A DNA stretch of 64,000 bases from Flavobacteriales bacterium UBA4466 (GCA_905182335.1 CAJJBE010000002.1:411501-475500), one strand, 5' to 3'. Shown: positions 26,885-36,821, numbered from the stretch's first letter. Notes: a model not told the origin generated them from the sequence alone. Made by a program: numbers and translations.

Positions 26885-29212
26885 ATGAAATTATTATTGT
26901 CCTCTATTATTGTCATTTCCTCTTTTGGAAGTTGGTCCCAATTGAACATGGATTCAATTGGTCATATTGATTATATGTCTGAGCATCTTACGATGCTAAA
27001 TGACGTATGGGGGTATGTTGATGAAAACGGTAACGAGTATGGTCTTATTGGTGCTGAGAAAGGCACTTCGGTGGTTGATTTATCTACACCATCAATTCCT
27101 ACGGAGGTCTTTTGGGAGCCTGGAGTTGAATCGGTTTGGCGAGATTTAAAAACATGGGATGATTATGCTTATGTCACAACGGAAGCATTAAGTGGTCTAT
27201 TGGTTATTGATTTATCTCCCTTACCATCTTCTTTAAATTTGACAACGACATATTATAATGGGCCGGAAAATAATGAATGGCAATCTGCTCACAATTTATA
27301 TATTGATTCTTCTGGTTACGCTTATGTTTTCGGAGCGAATCGAGGAAATGGTGGAGTTATTATCTTGGATGTGCATACTGATCCAATGAATCCAATTGAG
27401 ATTGGTGTTTTTGATAATTGGTATGTCCATGATGGCTATGTTTTAAGGGATACAATGTATTTAGGACATATTAATGAAGGTTTTATTAGCATTGTTGATG
27501 TCTCTGATAAATCAAATCCAGTCCTTTTAGGAACTGCTCTAACCCCATCAACATTTTCACATAATATCTGGTCTACCTCTAATGGAGATTTTGTATTTAC
27601 AACAGATGAAGTTTCTGATGGTTATATAGGAGCTTTTGATGTTACAGACCCTGCAAATATTATAGAAGTTGATCGTATACAAAGTTCACCAGGTGCTGGG
27701 GTAATACCACATAACACTCATGTATTAGATAATTATATCATTACAAGTTATTATTCTGATGGAGTAGTCGTACATGATGTAACATATCCATATAATATGA
27801 TTGAGGTTGGTAATTATGATACTTATTTTGATCAAACTACTAGCTATGACGGATGTTGGGGCGCATTCCCTTACTTCCCTTCAGGACTGGTTTTAGCCAC
27901 GGATAGGTCAGAAGGTTTGTTTGTGCTTAATCCTACTTATGTTCAGGCTTCATATTTGGAAGGGGTCATAACGAATTCAGTGACTGCTAACCCAATTGAT
28001 GATGTAGAGGTTACTATCTCTGGTGGAAATCAATTAGAGTATACAGAATCTAATGGCTTTTATGCAACAGGAATGGAGGCATCAGGTGTTTACGTTGTTA
28101 CCTATTTTAAAATAGGGTATTTTCCGCAGACAATAAGCACAACAATTAATTCTGGTGTTATAACTACTCAAGATGTTCAGCTTATTCCAATTTCACCGTA
28201 TAGCCTTACTATTAATGTCTATGAATTTGGTTCATCAACCCCTCTTGATGATGCTGATGTTAAATTTGAAACACCTTTGTTAACAACAGAAGGGCAGACG
28301 AATGCTCTTGGCGAAGAGGTTCTTACATTGTATTATGGAGAAGTATATAATGTGAGTGTAGGCAAGTGGGGGTATATAACGTATTGTAGTCAATTGTACA
28401 TTGACAGTACAACAGGAAGCATAAATATATTTTTAAATACAGGTATTTATGATGATTTTACTTTTGATTTTGGATGGAGCACATCAGGTACTGCAACAAC
28501 GGGCCTATGGGAAAGGGGAACTCCTAATACAACCAATAGCAATTCAGCACCTGGGATAGATTCATATAATGATTGTAATGATTTCGCATATGTAACAGGT
28601 AATGGAGTTTCTTTTAATCCAGACTTTGATGATGTCGACAATGGAGCTGTTTCACTTGCTTCTCCTGTAATGGATTTAACGGGCTATACCGATCCTTATG
28701 TTAATTATAAACGTTGGTTTTATAACCTTTACGGTCCAGCCCCTCCAGACGACACCCTAGAAGTTTCAGTTAGTAATGGTTTGTCAACCTTTGTTATTGA
28801 TCAAATTTATAGTGATAACAGTTTAGTATGGCAAGAAGTGAGTATTCGTATTCAAGATTTTATTCCAATAACTTCAACGATGCAATTCTTTTTCAAAACA
28901 GCAGATATTAATCCTCAGATTAACATTACGGAGGCTGGAATTGACCATTTCTTTATTGCTGATACTGATGAGCTTAGTTTTAATGAGTTAGAGAGTGATT
29001 TTTCTGTTCATCCGAATCCTGTGAATCATGAGTTAATAGTTACAGGAATTGATACTAACCAAGCATATAAAATATTTAATCCAAATGGTAGTGTTGTAAA
29101 ATCTGGATATGTTTCAGGTATAGACCGAATTATCGATGTTTCTCAATTGAATCAAGGTGTATATTTTTTAATGATATCATCAGAAGTAATAAAGATTATA
29201 AAAGCGAGATAA
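26885..29212 (+). CDS. Choice-of-anchor-B family secreted protein with T9SS type-A domain
   Basis: The ATG at 26885 starts a signal peptide (MKLLLSSIIVISSFGSWSQ). Longer in-frame starts at 26864 and 26783 would bury it. The N-terminal 370 residues are built from LVIVP-like units (EKGTSVVDLSTPSIP, GGVIILDVHTDP, GFISIVDVSDKSNP, DGVVVHDVTYP), as in the choice-of-anchor-B family. Two carboxypeptidase-regulatory-like domains follow, then a jelly-roll-like region and a type-A T9SS tail (SVHPNPVNHELIVTG ... GVYFLMISS). Expected on the cell surface. Function of the family is not known; several members end in different anchors, which gave the name. Confidence 0.85.
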   Translation: MKLLLSSIIVISSFGSWSQLNMDSIGHIDYMSEHLTMLNDVWGYVDENGNEYGLIGAEKGTSVVDLSTPSIPTEVFWEPGVESVWRDLKTWDDYAYVTTEALSGLLVIDLSPLPSSLNLTTTYYNGPENNEWQSAHNLYIDSSGYAYVFGANRGNGGVIILDVHTDPMNPIEIGVFDNWYVHDGYVLRDTMYLGHINEGFISIVDVSDKSNPVLLGTALTPSTFSHNIWSTSNGDFVFTTDEVSDGYIGAFDVTDPANIIEVDRIQSSPGAGVIPHNTHVLDNYIITSYYSDGVVVHDVTYPYNMIEVGNYDTYFDQTTSYDGCWGAFPYFPSGLVLATDRSEGLFVLNPTYVQASYLEGVITNSVTANPIDDVEVTISGGNQLEYTESNGFYATGMEASGVYVVTYFKIGYFPQTISTTINSGVITTQDVQLIPISPYSLTINVYEFGSSTPLDDADVKFETPLLTTEGQTNALGEEVLTLYYGEVYNVSVGKWGYITYCSQLYIDSTTGSINIFLNTGIYDDFTFDFGWSTSGTATTGLWERGTPNTTNSNSAPGIDSYNDCNDFAYVTGNGVSFNPDFDDVDNGAVSLASPVMDLTGYTDPYVNYKRWFYNLYGPAPPDDTLEVSVSNGLSTFVIDQIYSDNSLVWQEVSIRIQDFIPITSTMQFFFKTADINPQINITEAGIDHFFIADTDELSFNELESDFSVHPNPVNHELIVTGIDTNQAYKIFNPNGSVVKSGYVSGIDRIIDVSQLNQGVYFLMISSEVIKIIKAR

Positions 29213-29255
29213 TTTAGAATTGATCAGTTTCTAAAAAAAAAGAAAAACGAATAAC

Positions 29256-29263
29256 TATATTTG
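29256..29263 (+). promoter_or_regulatory. -7 box of the GT2 operon promoter
   Basis: TATATTTG matches TAnnTTTG, 22 bases before the TTG start of the glycosyltransferase. No convincing -33 element. Confidence 0.5.
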
Positions 29264-29285
29264 CCTATCAACTAATTAGAATACT

Positions 29286-30245
29286 TTGGATTTAAAATAC
29301 GATATATCTGTAGTAGTACCACTCTTTAATGAAGAGGAGTCCCTACCTGAATTGTACAGCTGGATTAAGCGTGTGATGGATGAGAATAATTTTTCTTTTG
29401 AAGTTGTTTTTATTGATGATGGAAGTAAGGATGCTTCTTGGAAAGTAATTGAAGAATTACATGTTCAAGATTCAAACGCTAAAGGAATAAAGTTTCAGCG
29501 TAATTACGGGAAGTCAGCAGCCTTACAGAAAGGTTTTGAAGCTGTATTGGGAAAAGTTGTAATTACAATGGATGCGGATTTACAAGATTCTCCAGATGAA
29601 ATACCGGAATTATACCGTATGATCATGGATCAAGATTTAGATGTTGTTTCAGGATGGAAAAAGAAACGCTATGATCCAATAACAAAGACAATTCCAACCA
29701 AATTATATAATTGGGCAGCCAGAAGAATTACAGGAATTCATTTACACGATTTCAATTGTGGACTGAAGGCTTATAAGAATGCCGTTGTTAAGAGTATAGA
29801 GATATATGGAGATATGCATCGTTATATTCCTCCATTAGCTAAGTATGCTGGGTTTGCCAAAATTGGTGAAAAAGTAGTGCAGCATCAATCGCGTAAATAT
29901 GGAACTACAAAATTCGGATTAAACCGATTTGTCAATGGGCCATTAGATCTGCTGTCTGTTGCTTTTATTGGGAAGTTCGCAAAGAAGCCTATGCATCTTT
30001 TTGGTGCAATCGGAATGATTATGTTTATAATAGGCTTCGGATTCTCATTTTATTTGATTGTTGACAAGGTTTTTATTGATCAAATGGGGCGATTAATTTC
30101 TAGTCGTACGGAGTTTTTCATCGCACTTGTAGCAATGATTATGGGGGTACAATTTTTCTTAGCCGGATTCGTAGCTGAGTTAATCGGACGAAATTCTTCG
30201 CAGCGGAATATTTATCTTGTAGAAAAAACGCTAGATGTCGATTAA
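29286..30245 (+). CDS. Glycosyltransferase family 2, polyprenyl-phosphate type (DPM1/GtrB-like)
   Basis: Transfers a sugar from a nucleotide donor to polyprenyl phosphate. The GT-A domain shows VVPLFNEEESLPELY, VVFIDDGSKDASW and the metal-binding MDADLQD. Two membrane segments near residues 235-310 match the GtrB/DPM layout. The start is a TTG: an in-frame TAG ends only 6 bases upstream and the next ATG (residue 31) would remove the first catalytic strand, so TTG is effectively forced. The stop overlaps the following phosphatase gene by 11 bases. Target glycan is unknown. Confidence 0.92.
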   Translation: MDLKYDISVVVPLFNEEESLPELYSWIKRVMDENNFSFEVVFIDDGSKDASWKVIEELHVQDSNAKGIKFQRNYGKSAALQKGFEAVLGKVVITMDADLQDSPDEIPELYRMIMDQDLDVVSGWKKKRYDPITKTIPTKLYNWAARRITGIHLHDFNCGLKAYKNAVVKSIEIYGDMHRYIPPLAKYAGFAKIGEKVVQHQSRKYGTTKFGLNRFVNGPLDLLSVAFIGKFAKKPMHLFGAIGMIMFIIGFGFSFYLIVDKVFIDQMGRLISSRTEFFIALVAMIMGVQFFLAGFVAELIGRNSSQRNIYLVEKTLDVD

Positions 30246-30789
30246 GGATTGGGGAGTTGATGGCACATGGACATTATTCTTAGATCGAGATGGTGTAATC
30301 AATGAGCGTATTTTTGGAGGATATATAACCCAAATATCAGATTTTCATTTTCTAGAAAATTCAGAACAAGCAATCGTTTCGCTGTCCAATATTTTTCATT
30401 TAACATTTGTCGTAACTAACCAACAAGGAATTGGAAAAGGATTGATGACTGAACGTAACCTTTTAGAAATTCACGCTTATATGTGTGATCAAATTCACAG
30501 ACAAGGTGGTAAAATAAAAAAGTGTTTGTTTGCTCCCAACTTGATAGGCGCTGATGATGATATGAGAAAACCTGAGCCTGATATGGCGAACTTAGCTCAA
30601 ATGGAATATCCCCAAGTGCAATTCGATCGTTGTGTAATGGTAGGTGATACAGATTCTGATATTTTGTTTGGTAAGAATCTTGGGATGAAAACGGTTAGAG
30701 TGAAAACAGATGAGACAATTGGGGTGGAGGCAGACTTAACTGTTTTAAGTCTACTTGATTTCTCAAAAAAACTAAAAAATGAAATATAA
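30235..30789 (+). CDS. HAD-family phosphatase, HisB-N/GmhB-like
   Basis: HAD superfamily phosphohydrolase of subfamily IIIA. Motif I is FLDRDGVINE (D17 nucleophile, D19 general acid), motif II VVTNQQGIGKG, motif III lysine in MRKPEPDM and motif IV VGDTDSDILFGK. These resemble histidinol-phosphatase and D-glycero-manno-heptose-1,7-bisphosphate phosphatase. The usual GmhB zinc-binding cysteine cluster is not visible, so a GmhB role is uncertain. It overlaps the glycosyltransferase gene upstream (11 bases) and the MORN-like gene downstream (11 bases), so the three are one operon. A role in surface sugar synthesis is inference. Confidence 0.85.
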   Translation: MSIKDWGVDGTWTLFLDRDGVINERIFGGYITQISDFHFLENSEQAIVSLSNIFHLTFVVTNQQGIGKGLMTERNLLEIHAYMCDQIHRQGGKIKKCLFAPNLIGADDDMRKPEPDMANLAQMEYPQVQFDRCVMVGDTDSDILFGKNLGMKTVRVKTDETIGVEADLTVLSLLDFSKKLKNEI

Positions 30790-31534
30790 TTTCCTTATAA
30801 TCTCTATGTTAATTGTTTCGATTTGCTTTGGTCAGATCAATGAAGTTGATTCACAAGGGCGTAAACAAGGGGAATGGGGTAAGCTATACGAAGGAACACG
30901 TGTTTTTCAATATATTGGACAGTTTAACAATGACAAGCCAGTAGGAGAGTTTGTATACTATTATAAATCATCTAAGGTTAAGGCTGTAATTAACCATGAA
31001 GAAAAATCTTCGCGCTCAGTAGCTTATTATTATCACGAGAACGGTAAAATGATGAGTCATGGTGTTTTTAGAAACCAAATTAAAGATAGTCTTTGGATTA
31101 ATTTTAGCTCAGCTCAATATTTAAGTAATACGGAGACTTATAAATATGGTAAGTTGAATGGTGAAAAAACCGTTTACTATATACCTGAAGATATTAATGA
31201 TAAGTCTCAAATTCCATCTGCAGTTTATATGTATAAGAATGGTCTTTTAGACGGTAAGTTTATAGAGTATTTCAATGATTTGAAAATTAGGACAACCGGT
31301 CAATATGTAACCAATAAAAAAGAAGGTGTTTGGTTTCGTTTTCAAACGAACGGTAAACAAAAAAGCTTAACACGATATGAAAATGGCCGTCTTCATGGGT
31401 GGTGCCTTGCGTTTGATTCTTTTGGAAAGGAGAGTGGTCGTCAGTATTACTATATGGGAGAGCTAATCGAAGGCGAACGTTTAAAAAAACGAATGAATCA
31501 GATAAAGTCTGAAGGAATTAATCCAAACGAATAA
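30779..31534 (+). CDS. Exported MORN-variant repeat protein
   Basis: Signal peptide (MKYNFLIISMLIVSICFGQ), then about seven repeats of roughly 22-25 residues of the form G..xGxWxxY..xGKxxxxxxY.NG, as in the MORN_2/YwqK-type repeats (for example RKQGEWGKLYEG, NGLLDGKFIEYFND, NKKEGVWFRFQTNGK). Length 251. Such proteins are common in Bacteroidota and sometimes act as antitoxin-like or structural factors, but no partner toxin is next to it. Last gene of the GT2-phosphatase operon (11-base overlap). Confidence 0.78.
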   Translation: MKYNFLIISMLIVSICFGQINEVDSQGRKQGEWGKLYEGTRVFQYIGQFNNDKPVGEFVYYYKSSKVKAVINHEEKSSRSVAYYYHENGKMMSHGVFRNQIKDSLWINFSSAQYLSNTETYKYGKLNGEKTVYYIPEDINDKSQIPSAVYMYKNGLLDGKFIEYFNDLKIRTTGQYVTNKKEGVWFRFQTNGKQKSLTRYENGRLHGWCLAFDSFGKESGRQYYYMGELIEGERLKKRMNQIKSEGINPNE

Positions 31535-31969
31535 GCTCCTTTTTTTATTAGTAAATTCATCTTGTCAAATTATAATAGATTAATTTTACATACATTGATA
31601 GCGCTTGTTTCACTTTTTTAGTTGCAAGCTGCACGTAATACCCAACGTCTAATTTTTACACAGAGTATTTTGGAGTAGAGGAGGGCGATATGTGGTTTAT
31701 GATGTAATTTAAATTAATTATGACTGAGTATTTGGCAATGCATCACACATCGATTTGTCAGCTGAAAAATTATTATGGAGAAGCGTAAATCTACATTCTG
31801 GGGCGCGATGCACGCGAATTTATTCGCTGTAAAAGAATTTCGCCACCTGAACCTTGGGTGTTATCTGATTTGTGGACCAGAATAATTGATTGGTGTAAGC
31901 GCGGAATTAATTGAAGAGAACCAGCGAGTTGTAAAATTATTTTTTGCGCCAACACTAAATAAATAATAG
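31535..31969. other. Scarred segment with GC-richer palindromes, no gene
   Basis: 435 bases without a supported gene. Most is AT-rich, but about 31785-31950 is noticeably richer in G and C than its neighbours. It contains CGCGATGCACGCG and a perfect 14-base hairpin GCGAATTTATTCGC (31814-31827), which recall REP-like palindromes left by RAYT/IS200-type transposases. Both strands have only short open frames. The truncated gene fragment that follows suggests a deletion or insertion scar. Confidence 0.45.
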
Positions 31970-32248
31970 AATAAAAATGCATATAATTCTTTAGGTGAGT
32001 TGGATTGTTATTATCTTAATAAATACAAAGATACACTATTAAGTGGGGTGTTTCTTTATTCAACAATGGTTGTAGAGCAGGAGAATTACTCAAATTTGAT
32101 TGATTCTGTGCGTAAATATGAGATGTACTCAAAAAACATTGGCCTGGTTTATAAGTACTACATAGATAATCACTATCAATTGGATTTATACGAAGTGGTG
32201 CAAGGAAACGAAATCTACTATACTTTTGTTCAGACTGGATTTGAATAA
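31970..32248 (+). pseudogene. 3' fragment of a truncated gene, unknown function
   Basis: An open frame from 31970 (in-frame TAG just before) to the stop at 32248 reads as the C-terminal end of a protein: AYNSLGELDCYYLNKYKDTL, then LFLYSTMVV-like and IGLVYKYYIDNHYQL segments. There is no ATG in a sensible position; the first start candidate is a TTG at 32000, inside the apparently conserved stretch. Composition is protein-like, whereas the DNA just upstream is not coding. I read it as the surviving tail of a larger exported protein whose 5' part was lost. It could instead be a small unusual gene of 82 codons. Confidence 0.5.
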
Positions 32249-32299
32249 ATTTTAATCCGAACGAAGTCTTCCTTAAGATTCTAGTATATTCGTGCCATT

Positions 32300-33418
32300 A
32301 TGAAGATTAGTCTATTGTCAGCATTTTACCCTTACCGTGGAGGCATTGCTCAGTTTAGCGCGATGTTGTATCGTGCATTGGAAGTTGAGAATGAGGTGAA
32401 AGCATATACGTTCAAGCGACAGTATCCTAACTTCTTGTTTCCGGGAACTTCGCAATTTGTGACAGATGATGATAACCCTGATCCAATTCAAGCAGAGCGC
32501 ATTTTGGATTCAGTTAATCCATTTTCATTCCGATCAACTTCTGTAAAAATTAATGCCTTTGAGCCTGATTTGTTCATTGGTCAATATTGGATGACTTTTT
32601 TTGGTCCTTCAATGGGTGCAGTTCATAAACGTATAGATAATAACACGAAGAGAATCAGTATTCTTCATAATGTAATACCACACGAAAAACGCTTTTTTGA
32701 TGAAAGTGCAAACAACTTTTTTCTCAAGTATAACGATGGTTTTGTTGTTATGAGTGACACTGTTTTAAAAGATTTACTTTCATTGAAGCCTGATGCAAAG
32801 TATTTGAGGATAGATCATCCGGTATACACTCAGTTTGGGGCTAAGAAGAATCAATGTGATGCTATTGAAGAGCTTGGGCTGTCAAAAGATAAAAAATATT
32901 TACTATTTTTTGGGTTCATAAGAACATACAAAGGATTAGACCTTCTTATTGAGGCTTTAGCAGAGTTGAGTTCTGATGTTCATTTGATTGTAGCAGGAGA
33001 GATTTATGGCTCATTTGATAAGTATCAACAGCTTATTAATGAGTTGAATTTAGGAGAACGAATTCACTTATTCAACAACTATATTTCAGACGATGAGGTT
33101 GGAACCTATTTTTCTGCTGCAGATGTCTGTATGTTAACATACAAAGGAGCAACTCAAAGTGGAATCACTGCAATTTCGCATCATTTTGATTTGCCAATTA
33201 TAGCAACAGATGTTGGTGGATTAAAAGAAAAAATACGTCATAATGAGACTGGTTTAATTGTAAAAAAACCGAATGGATACTTAATAGCGAATGAGGTAAA
33301 GCACTATTTTTTATATGATTTAAAGCAAGTGTTCAGTAAGAAGATAGAAGAAGAGAAATCGGATAATTCATGGGAAGATTTCGCGAAAAGCATCCTTGAT
33401 TTTTCAAAATCTATTTAG
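32300..33418 (+). CDS. Glycosyltransferase family 4
   Basis: GT-B enzyme of 372 residues. It opens with ISLLSAFYPYRGGIAQFSAM, the GG loop of the donor-acceptor cleft. The C-terminal domain shows KYLLFFGFIRTYKGLDLLIE and LIVAGEIYG and the late motif AISHHFDLPIIATDVGGLKE. The first glutamate of the EX7E motif is not obvious (TYKGATQSGITAI takes that place), so the donor site may be atypical. A TATATTCG box near 32288 is too close to the start to be a sure promoter. Preceded by a gene scar. Acceptor unknown. Confidence 0.87.
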   Translation: MKISLLSAFYPYRGGIAQFSAMLYRALEVENEVKAYTFKRQYPNFLFPGTSQFVTDDDNPDPIQAERILDSVNPFSFRSTSVKINAFEPDLFIGQYWMTFFGPSMGAVHKRIDNNTKRISILHNVIPHEKRFFDESANNFFLKYNDGFVVMSDTVLKDLLSLKPDAKYLRIDHPVYTQFGAKKNQCDAIEELGLSKDKKYLLFFGFIRTYKGLDLLIEALAELSSDVHLIVAGEIYGSFDKYQQLINELNLGERIHLFNNYISDDEVGTYFSAADVCMLTYKGATQSGITAISHHFDLPIIATDVGGLKEKIRHNETGLIVKKPNGYLIANEVKHYFLYDLKQVFSKKIEEEKSDNSWEDFAKSILDFSKSI

Positions 33419-33521
33419 TTTCTTTAAAGTTGATGTAATTCCCTGAATCCCTTTTTTTTACTCGTGCTTTTGATGTCCCGTGACAGTTTCTATTTTTCTT
33501 TATAATTAGAGTACTATTATA

Positions 33522-33552
33522 TTGACTTTAATAAAGGTAAAGTCTATATTTG
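33522..33552 (+). promoter_or_regulatory. secDF promoter
   Basis: TTGAC at 33522-33526 and TATATTTG at 33545-33552 are separated by about 20 bases from the TTG, close to the Bacteroidota pattern TTTG-N19-TAnnTTTG. The start codon follows 34 bases later. Confidence 0.7.
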
Positions 33553-33586
33553 CAGGCTTATTAATTATTTAACTTATTTTACGAAA

Positions 33587-36500
33587 ATGCGTAATAAAGG
33601 ATTTTTTTGGTTTTTAACAATTTTACTGACGGCTATTTGTGTTTATCAACTGTCGTTTACATTTGTTTCTAACGGTGTAGAGAAGAAAGCAGAGAAGGAG
33701 GCCCAAGCTCGTGTTGAAGCTTTAAAAGCCCAGGCTGTGAATAATAATATGGTTGCTTACCTACCAAACAACACTGAGGTTAACTTTAATAATGCGGAAG
33801 CAGAAGAGTTAGCGAAGTCAGCTTTCGTGAATCAAATTTTAAAAGAAAAAGCAGAAACAGCTGTATACCCTGTTTTCGGTTCAACATTTAAGGATGTTAA
33901 AAAACGAAGTCTTGCTTTTGGATTGGATCTTGTTGGTGGTATGAGTGTAACATTAGAAGTTTCAGTTCCTGAGCTTTTGAAAAACTACATTCGTAACGAA
34001 AGAGACCTTAAATTTAAAAAAGCTTTTAAGGCTTCTAAAGAAGAATATGGTACTGAAGGTGGAGATTTTATCTCAATCTTTATTGAAAAACATAATTCAT
34101 TAAACCCTAAAACACCATTGGTAAGTTTATTTGATATCTCTGATATCGATGAATTAGGAATGAAGTCAACAGATGATGAAGTTGCAGAATTCCTTAGTGA
34201 TAAAAAAGCTAGTTCAATGGATGGTGTTGAGGAAATTATGAATCGTCGTATTAACCAATTCGGTGTTGCTCAGCCAAACATTCAAAAAGACCCAAAAAAT
34301 GACAGACTCTATATTGAACTACCTGGTGTGCAAGATGAGGCTACTGTTGCTGAAAAATTACAATCAACTGCAAATTTACAGTTCTTCGAGACCTATTCAC
34401 TTCAAGAAATTGGGGCACAATGGCAACAAGCTGGTATTGTTTCAAAAACTGCTGAATTAGCTAATGGAGAAATTGAAGACGTTGTGTCTGATACTACGGA
34501 GATTTTAGATTTAAATGATTTATCGTTAAATGAAGGTCAAAAAGGATTGGTAGATTTAATGAATCCTGCAGGGGGGTTCTCAATGGGATACTCTGCTCCT
34601 GAGGATAAAAATGCTATTGATGTTATACTTAAGCGTAACGATATTTCAGCATTGTTTCCCGATGATGTTAAGTTTATGTGGTCTTCAGATTTAGAAATTA
34701 TCAACCTTGATACTAAAGAATTAGGATACTTTTTGTATGCTGTTCGTGTTCCATTGAATGGAAAAGCAAGAGTAGGTGGTAGAGATATAAAAAGTGCTTC
34801 TACGGGGTACGATCAAAATGAAGGAAAAATTACTGTTGATCTTCAGATGACTGAAGAAGGTGGGGATAACTGGGCTCAAATGACTGGAGATAACGCTGGA
34901 CGTATTATAGCGATTACAATGGATGATTTTGTTTATAGTGCTCCTAGGGTAAATGAAGCAATTACTGGTGGCCGTACTCAGATTTCAGGAAGCTTTACAA
35001 TTAACGAAGCAAAAGATTTGTCAGGATTACTTAACGGGGGTGCATTACCTGCTCCATGTGTAATTAAAGAGCAGACAAAAGTAGGTCCGACAATTGGTGC
35101 TGAAAATGCTTCTGCTGGTTTGATATCATTCGGTATTGCTTTACTACTTGTGTTTATATATATGATATTCTATTACGGTAAAGCAGGTATAATTGCTGAT
35201 ATCGCATTATTCGCAAATATCTTATTTATACTTGGTTCATTAGCTTCTTTTGGAGCTGTATTGACTTTGGCAGGTATTGCAGGTATAGTTTTAACTATTG
35301 GTATGGCGGTTGATGCCAACGTACTTATATTTGAGCGTATACGTGAAGAGCAAGCTGCAGGAAAAGACTTGAAGTCTTCAATTGATACAGGATTTAAGAA
35401 AGCGCTATCGTCTATTCTTGATGCCAACATTACAACGTTATTAACGGCGGTCATTCTTAAGACTTTTGGTTCTGGACCAATAGAATCTTTCGCTACAACA
35501 TTAATCATCGGTATTTTTACATCGGTATTTGCTGCATTAGTAATTACACGTTTGTCTATTAACTGGTGGATGAAGTCTGGTAAGAAAATCACATTTGAAA
35601 CGAAACTGACAAAAGGGGCCTTTAAAAACTTTAACTTTAATTTCGTAGGTAACCGTAAGAAATATTACCTAATCTCAGGTGTTTTAATCGTTGGTGGTAT
35701 AATTGCTTTAGCTACTAAAGGGCTTAATCCAAGTGTTGAATTCTCAGGAGGTCGTACGTTTAGTGTTCAATTCGAGAAGAATGCTGGAGATAATTTAGAT
35801 TACATTAGAACTAATTTGAATTCAGTTTTCATTGAAGAGAATGGTAAAAAAGCTTCTTTAGAGTTAAAAACGAAGTCAAATAATTTTAAGCTTGATATTA
35901 CAACAAATTACATGTTAGCTAATGAGAACAGTGATTTAGAAGTTAAAGAGAAATTACTTGCTGGATTAGCTAAATCAGAAGATAAAGTAGGTAAAGCGAA
36001 TATTCTTGAGCAGAGATATGTTTCTGCAACTGTTTCCAAAGAGCTGATCTCGTCTTCTGTGTGGGCAATTCTATTGTCATTAGTCGTAATATTTGCATAT
36101 ATTTTACTTCGTTTTGGTAGATGGCAATACTCGACAGGTGCTATTATCGCCATGTTACATGATGTTACACTAGTGCTTGCAGCATTTGCAATTTTCCACG
36201 GTATACTTCCGTTTAATTTGGATGTCGATCAAGCATTTGTCGCAGCTATACTTACTGTAATTGGATATTCAATTAATGATACAGTGGTTGTGTTTGATAG
36301 AATTCGTGAGAATTTAGGATTACATAAAGCAGCTGATGAAAATGAGCAAATCAATATTTCATTGAACTCTACATTATCTAGAACAATTAATACTTCAATG
36401 ACAACATTCATAGTATTGCTCATCATCTTCTTGTTTGGTGGTGCGGCGATTAAAGGATTTATATTTGCATTGATGATAGGTGTTGTTGTAGGTACATATT

Positions 36501-36640
36501 CTTCTTTATGTATTGCAACCCCAATTCTAATTGATTTTTCTAAGAACAAATTAACTGAAGATGCAGAAGCTGCGAAAGTAAAAGCTACTGCTCTTGCTGC
36601 TGAAAAAGTCGAAAAAGCTGCACACGAAGCTGCAATGTAA
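33587..36640 (+). CDS. secDF: Fused SecDF protein translocase accessory subunit
   Basis: Proton-driven helper of SecYEG that pulls exported proteins across the inner membrane. The SecD half has an N-terminal membrane segment, the periplasmic P1 region, the QFGVAQPNIQKD block, and a five-helix membrane domain with MAVDANVLIFERIREE (about 572-587). The SecF half begins near residue 695 and has VEFSGGRTF, then SINDTVVVFDRIREN (about 894-908). Length 1,017 is typical of Bacteroidota SecDF fusions. A hairpin terminator follows. It supports the export on which T9SS cargo in this window depends. Confidence 0.96.
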   Translation: MRNKGFFWFLTILLTAICVYQLSFTFVSNGVEKKAEKEAQARVEALKAQAVNNNMVAYLPNNTEVNFNNAEAEELAKSAFVNQILKEKAETAVYPVFGSTFKDVKKRSLAFGLDLVGGMSVTLEVSVPELLKNYIRNERDLKFKKAFKASKEEYGTEGGDFISIFIEKHNSLNPKTPLVSLFDISDIDELGMKSTDDEVAEFLSDKKASSMDGVEEIMNRRINQFGVAQPNIQKDPKNDRLYIELPGVQDEATVAEKLQSTANLQFFETYSLQEIGAQWQQAGIVSKTAELANGEIEDVVSDTTEILDLNDLSLNEGQKGLVDLMNPAGGFSMGYSAPEDKNAIDVILKRNDISALFPDDVKFMWSSDLEIINLDTKELGYFLYAVRVPLNGKARVGGRDIKSASTGYDQNEGKITVDLQMTEEGGDNWAQMTGDNAGRIIAITMDDFVYSAPRVNEAITGGRTQISGSFTINEAKDLSGLLNGGALPAPCVIKEQTKVGPTIGAENASAGLISFGIALLLVFIYMIFYYGKAGIIADIALFANILFILGSLASFGAVLTLAGIAGIVLTIGMAVDANVLIFERIREEQAAGKDLKSSIDTGFKKALSSILDANITTLLTAVILKTFGSGPIESFATTLIIGIFTSVFAALVITRLSINWWMKSGKKITFETKLTKGAFKNFNFNFVGNRKKYYLISGVLIVGGIIALATKGLNPSVEFSGGRTFSVQFEKNAGDNLDYIRTNLNSVFIEENGKKASLELKTKSNNFKLDITTNYMLANENSDLEVKEKLLAGLAKSEDKVGKANILEQRYVSATVSKELISSSVWAILLSLVVIFAYILLRFGRWQYSTGAIIAMLHDVTLVLAAFAIFHGILPFNLDVDQAFVAAILTVIGYSINDTVVVFDRIRENLGLHKAADENEQINISLNSTLSRTINTSMTTFIVLLIIFLFGGAAIKGFIFALMIGVVVGTYSSLCIATPILIDFSKNKLTEDAEAAKVKATALAAEKVEKAAHEAAM

Positions 36641-36656
36641 TTTATATATTAGATTT

Positions 36657-36687
36657 AAAAAGCCACCCGAATAGGGTGGCTTTTTTG
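36657..36687. terminator. Hairpin terminator after secDF
   Basis: AGCCACCC-GAATA-GGGTGGCT forms a perfect 8-bp stem with a 5-base loop (36661-36681), followed by six T and preceded by A residues. It fits a rho-independent terminator for secDF and may also stop transcripts coming from the convergent nuclease gene. Confidence 0.9.
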
Positions 36688-36821
36688 ATTATATTTATAT
36701 ATAACGATATTTTTTATTCAATCCAGCTCGATTAATTTATTAAGAATATTGATTAAGGTGTTGGCAAGTAAAGTGTTGGACTTGTAACTTTTAAGAGTTT
36801 TGAGTGAAATCTAGAGATAGA

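Noticed and set aside
36690-36821. 30-codon minus-strand frame downstream of the exonuclease gene reading like protein (…LLANTLINILNKLIELD)
   Set aside because: No start codon, no family recognised, and stretches of this length without stops are expected by chance in several places.
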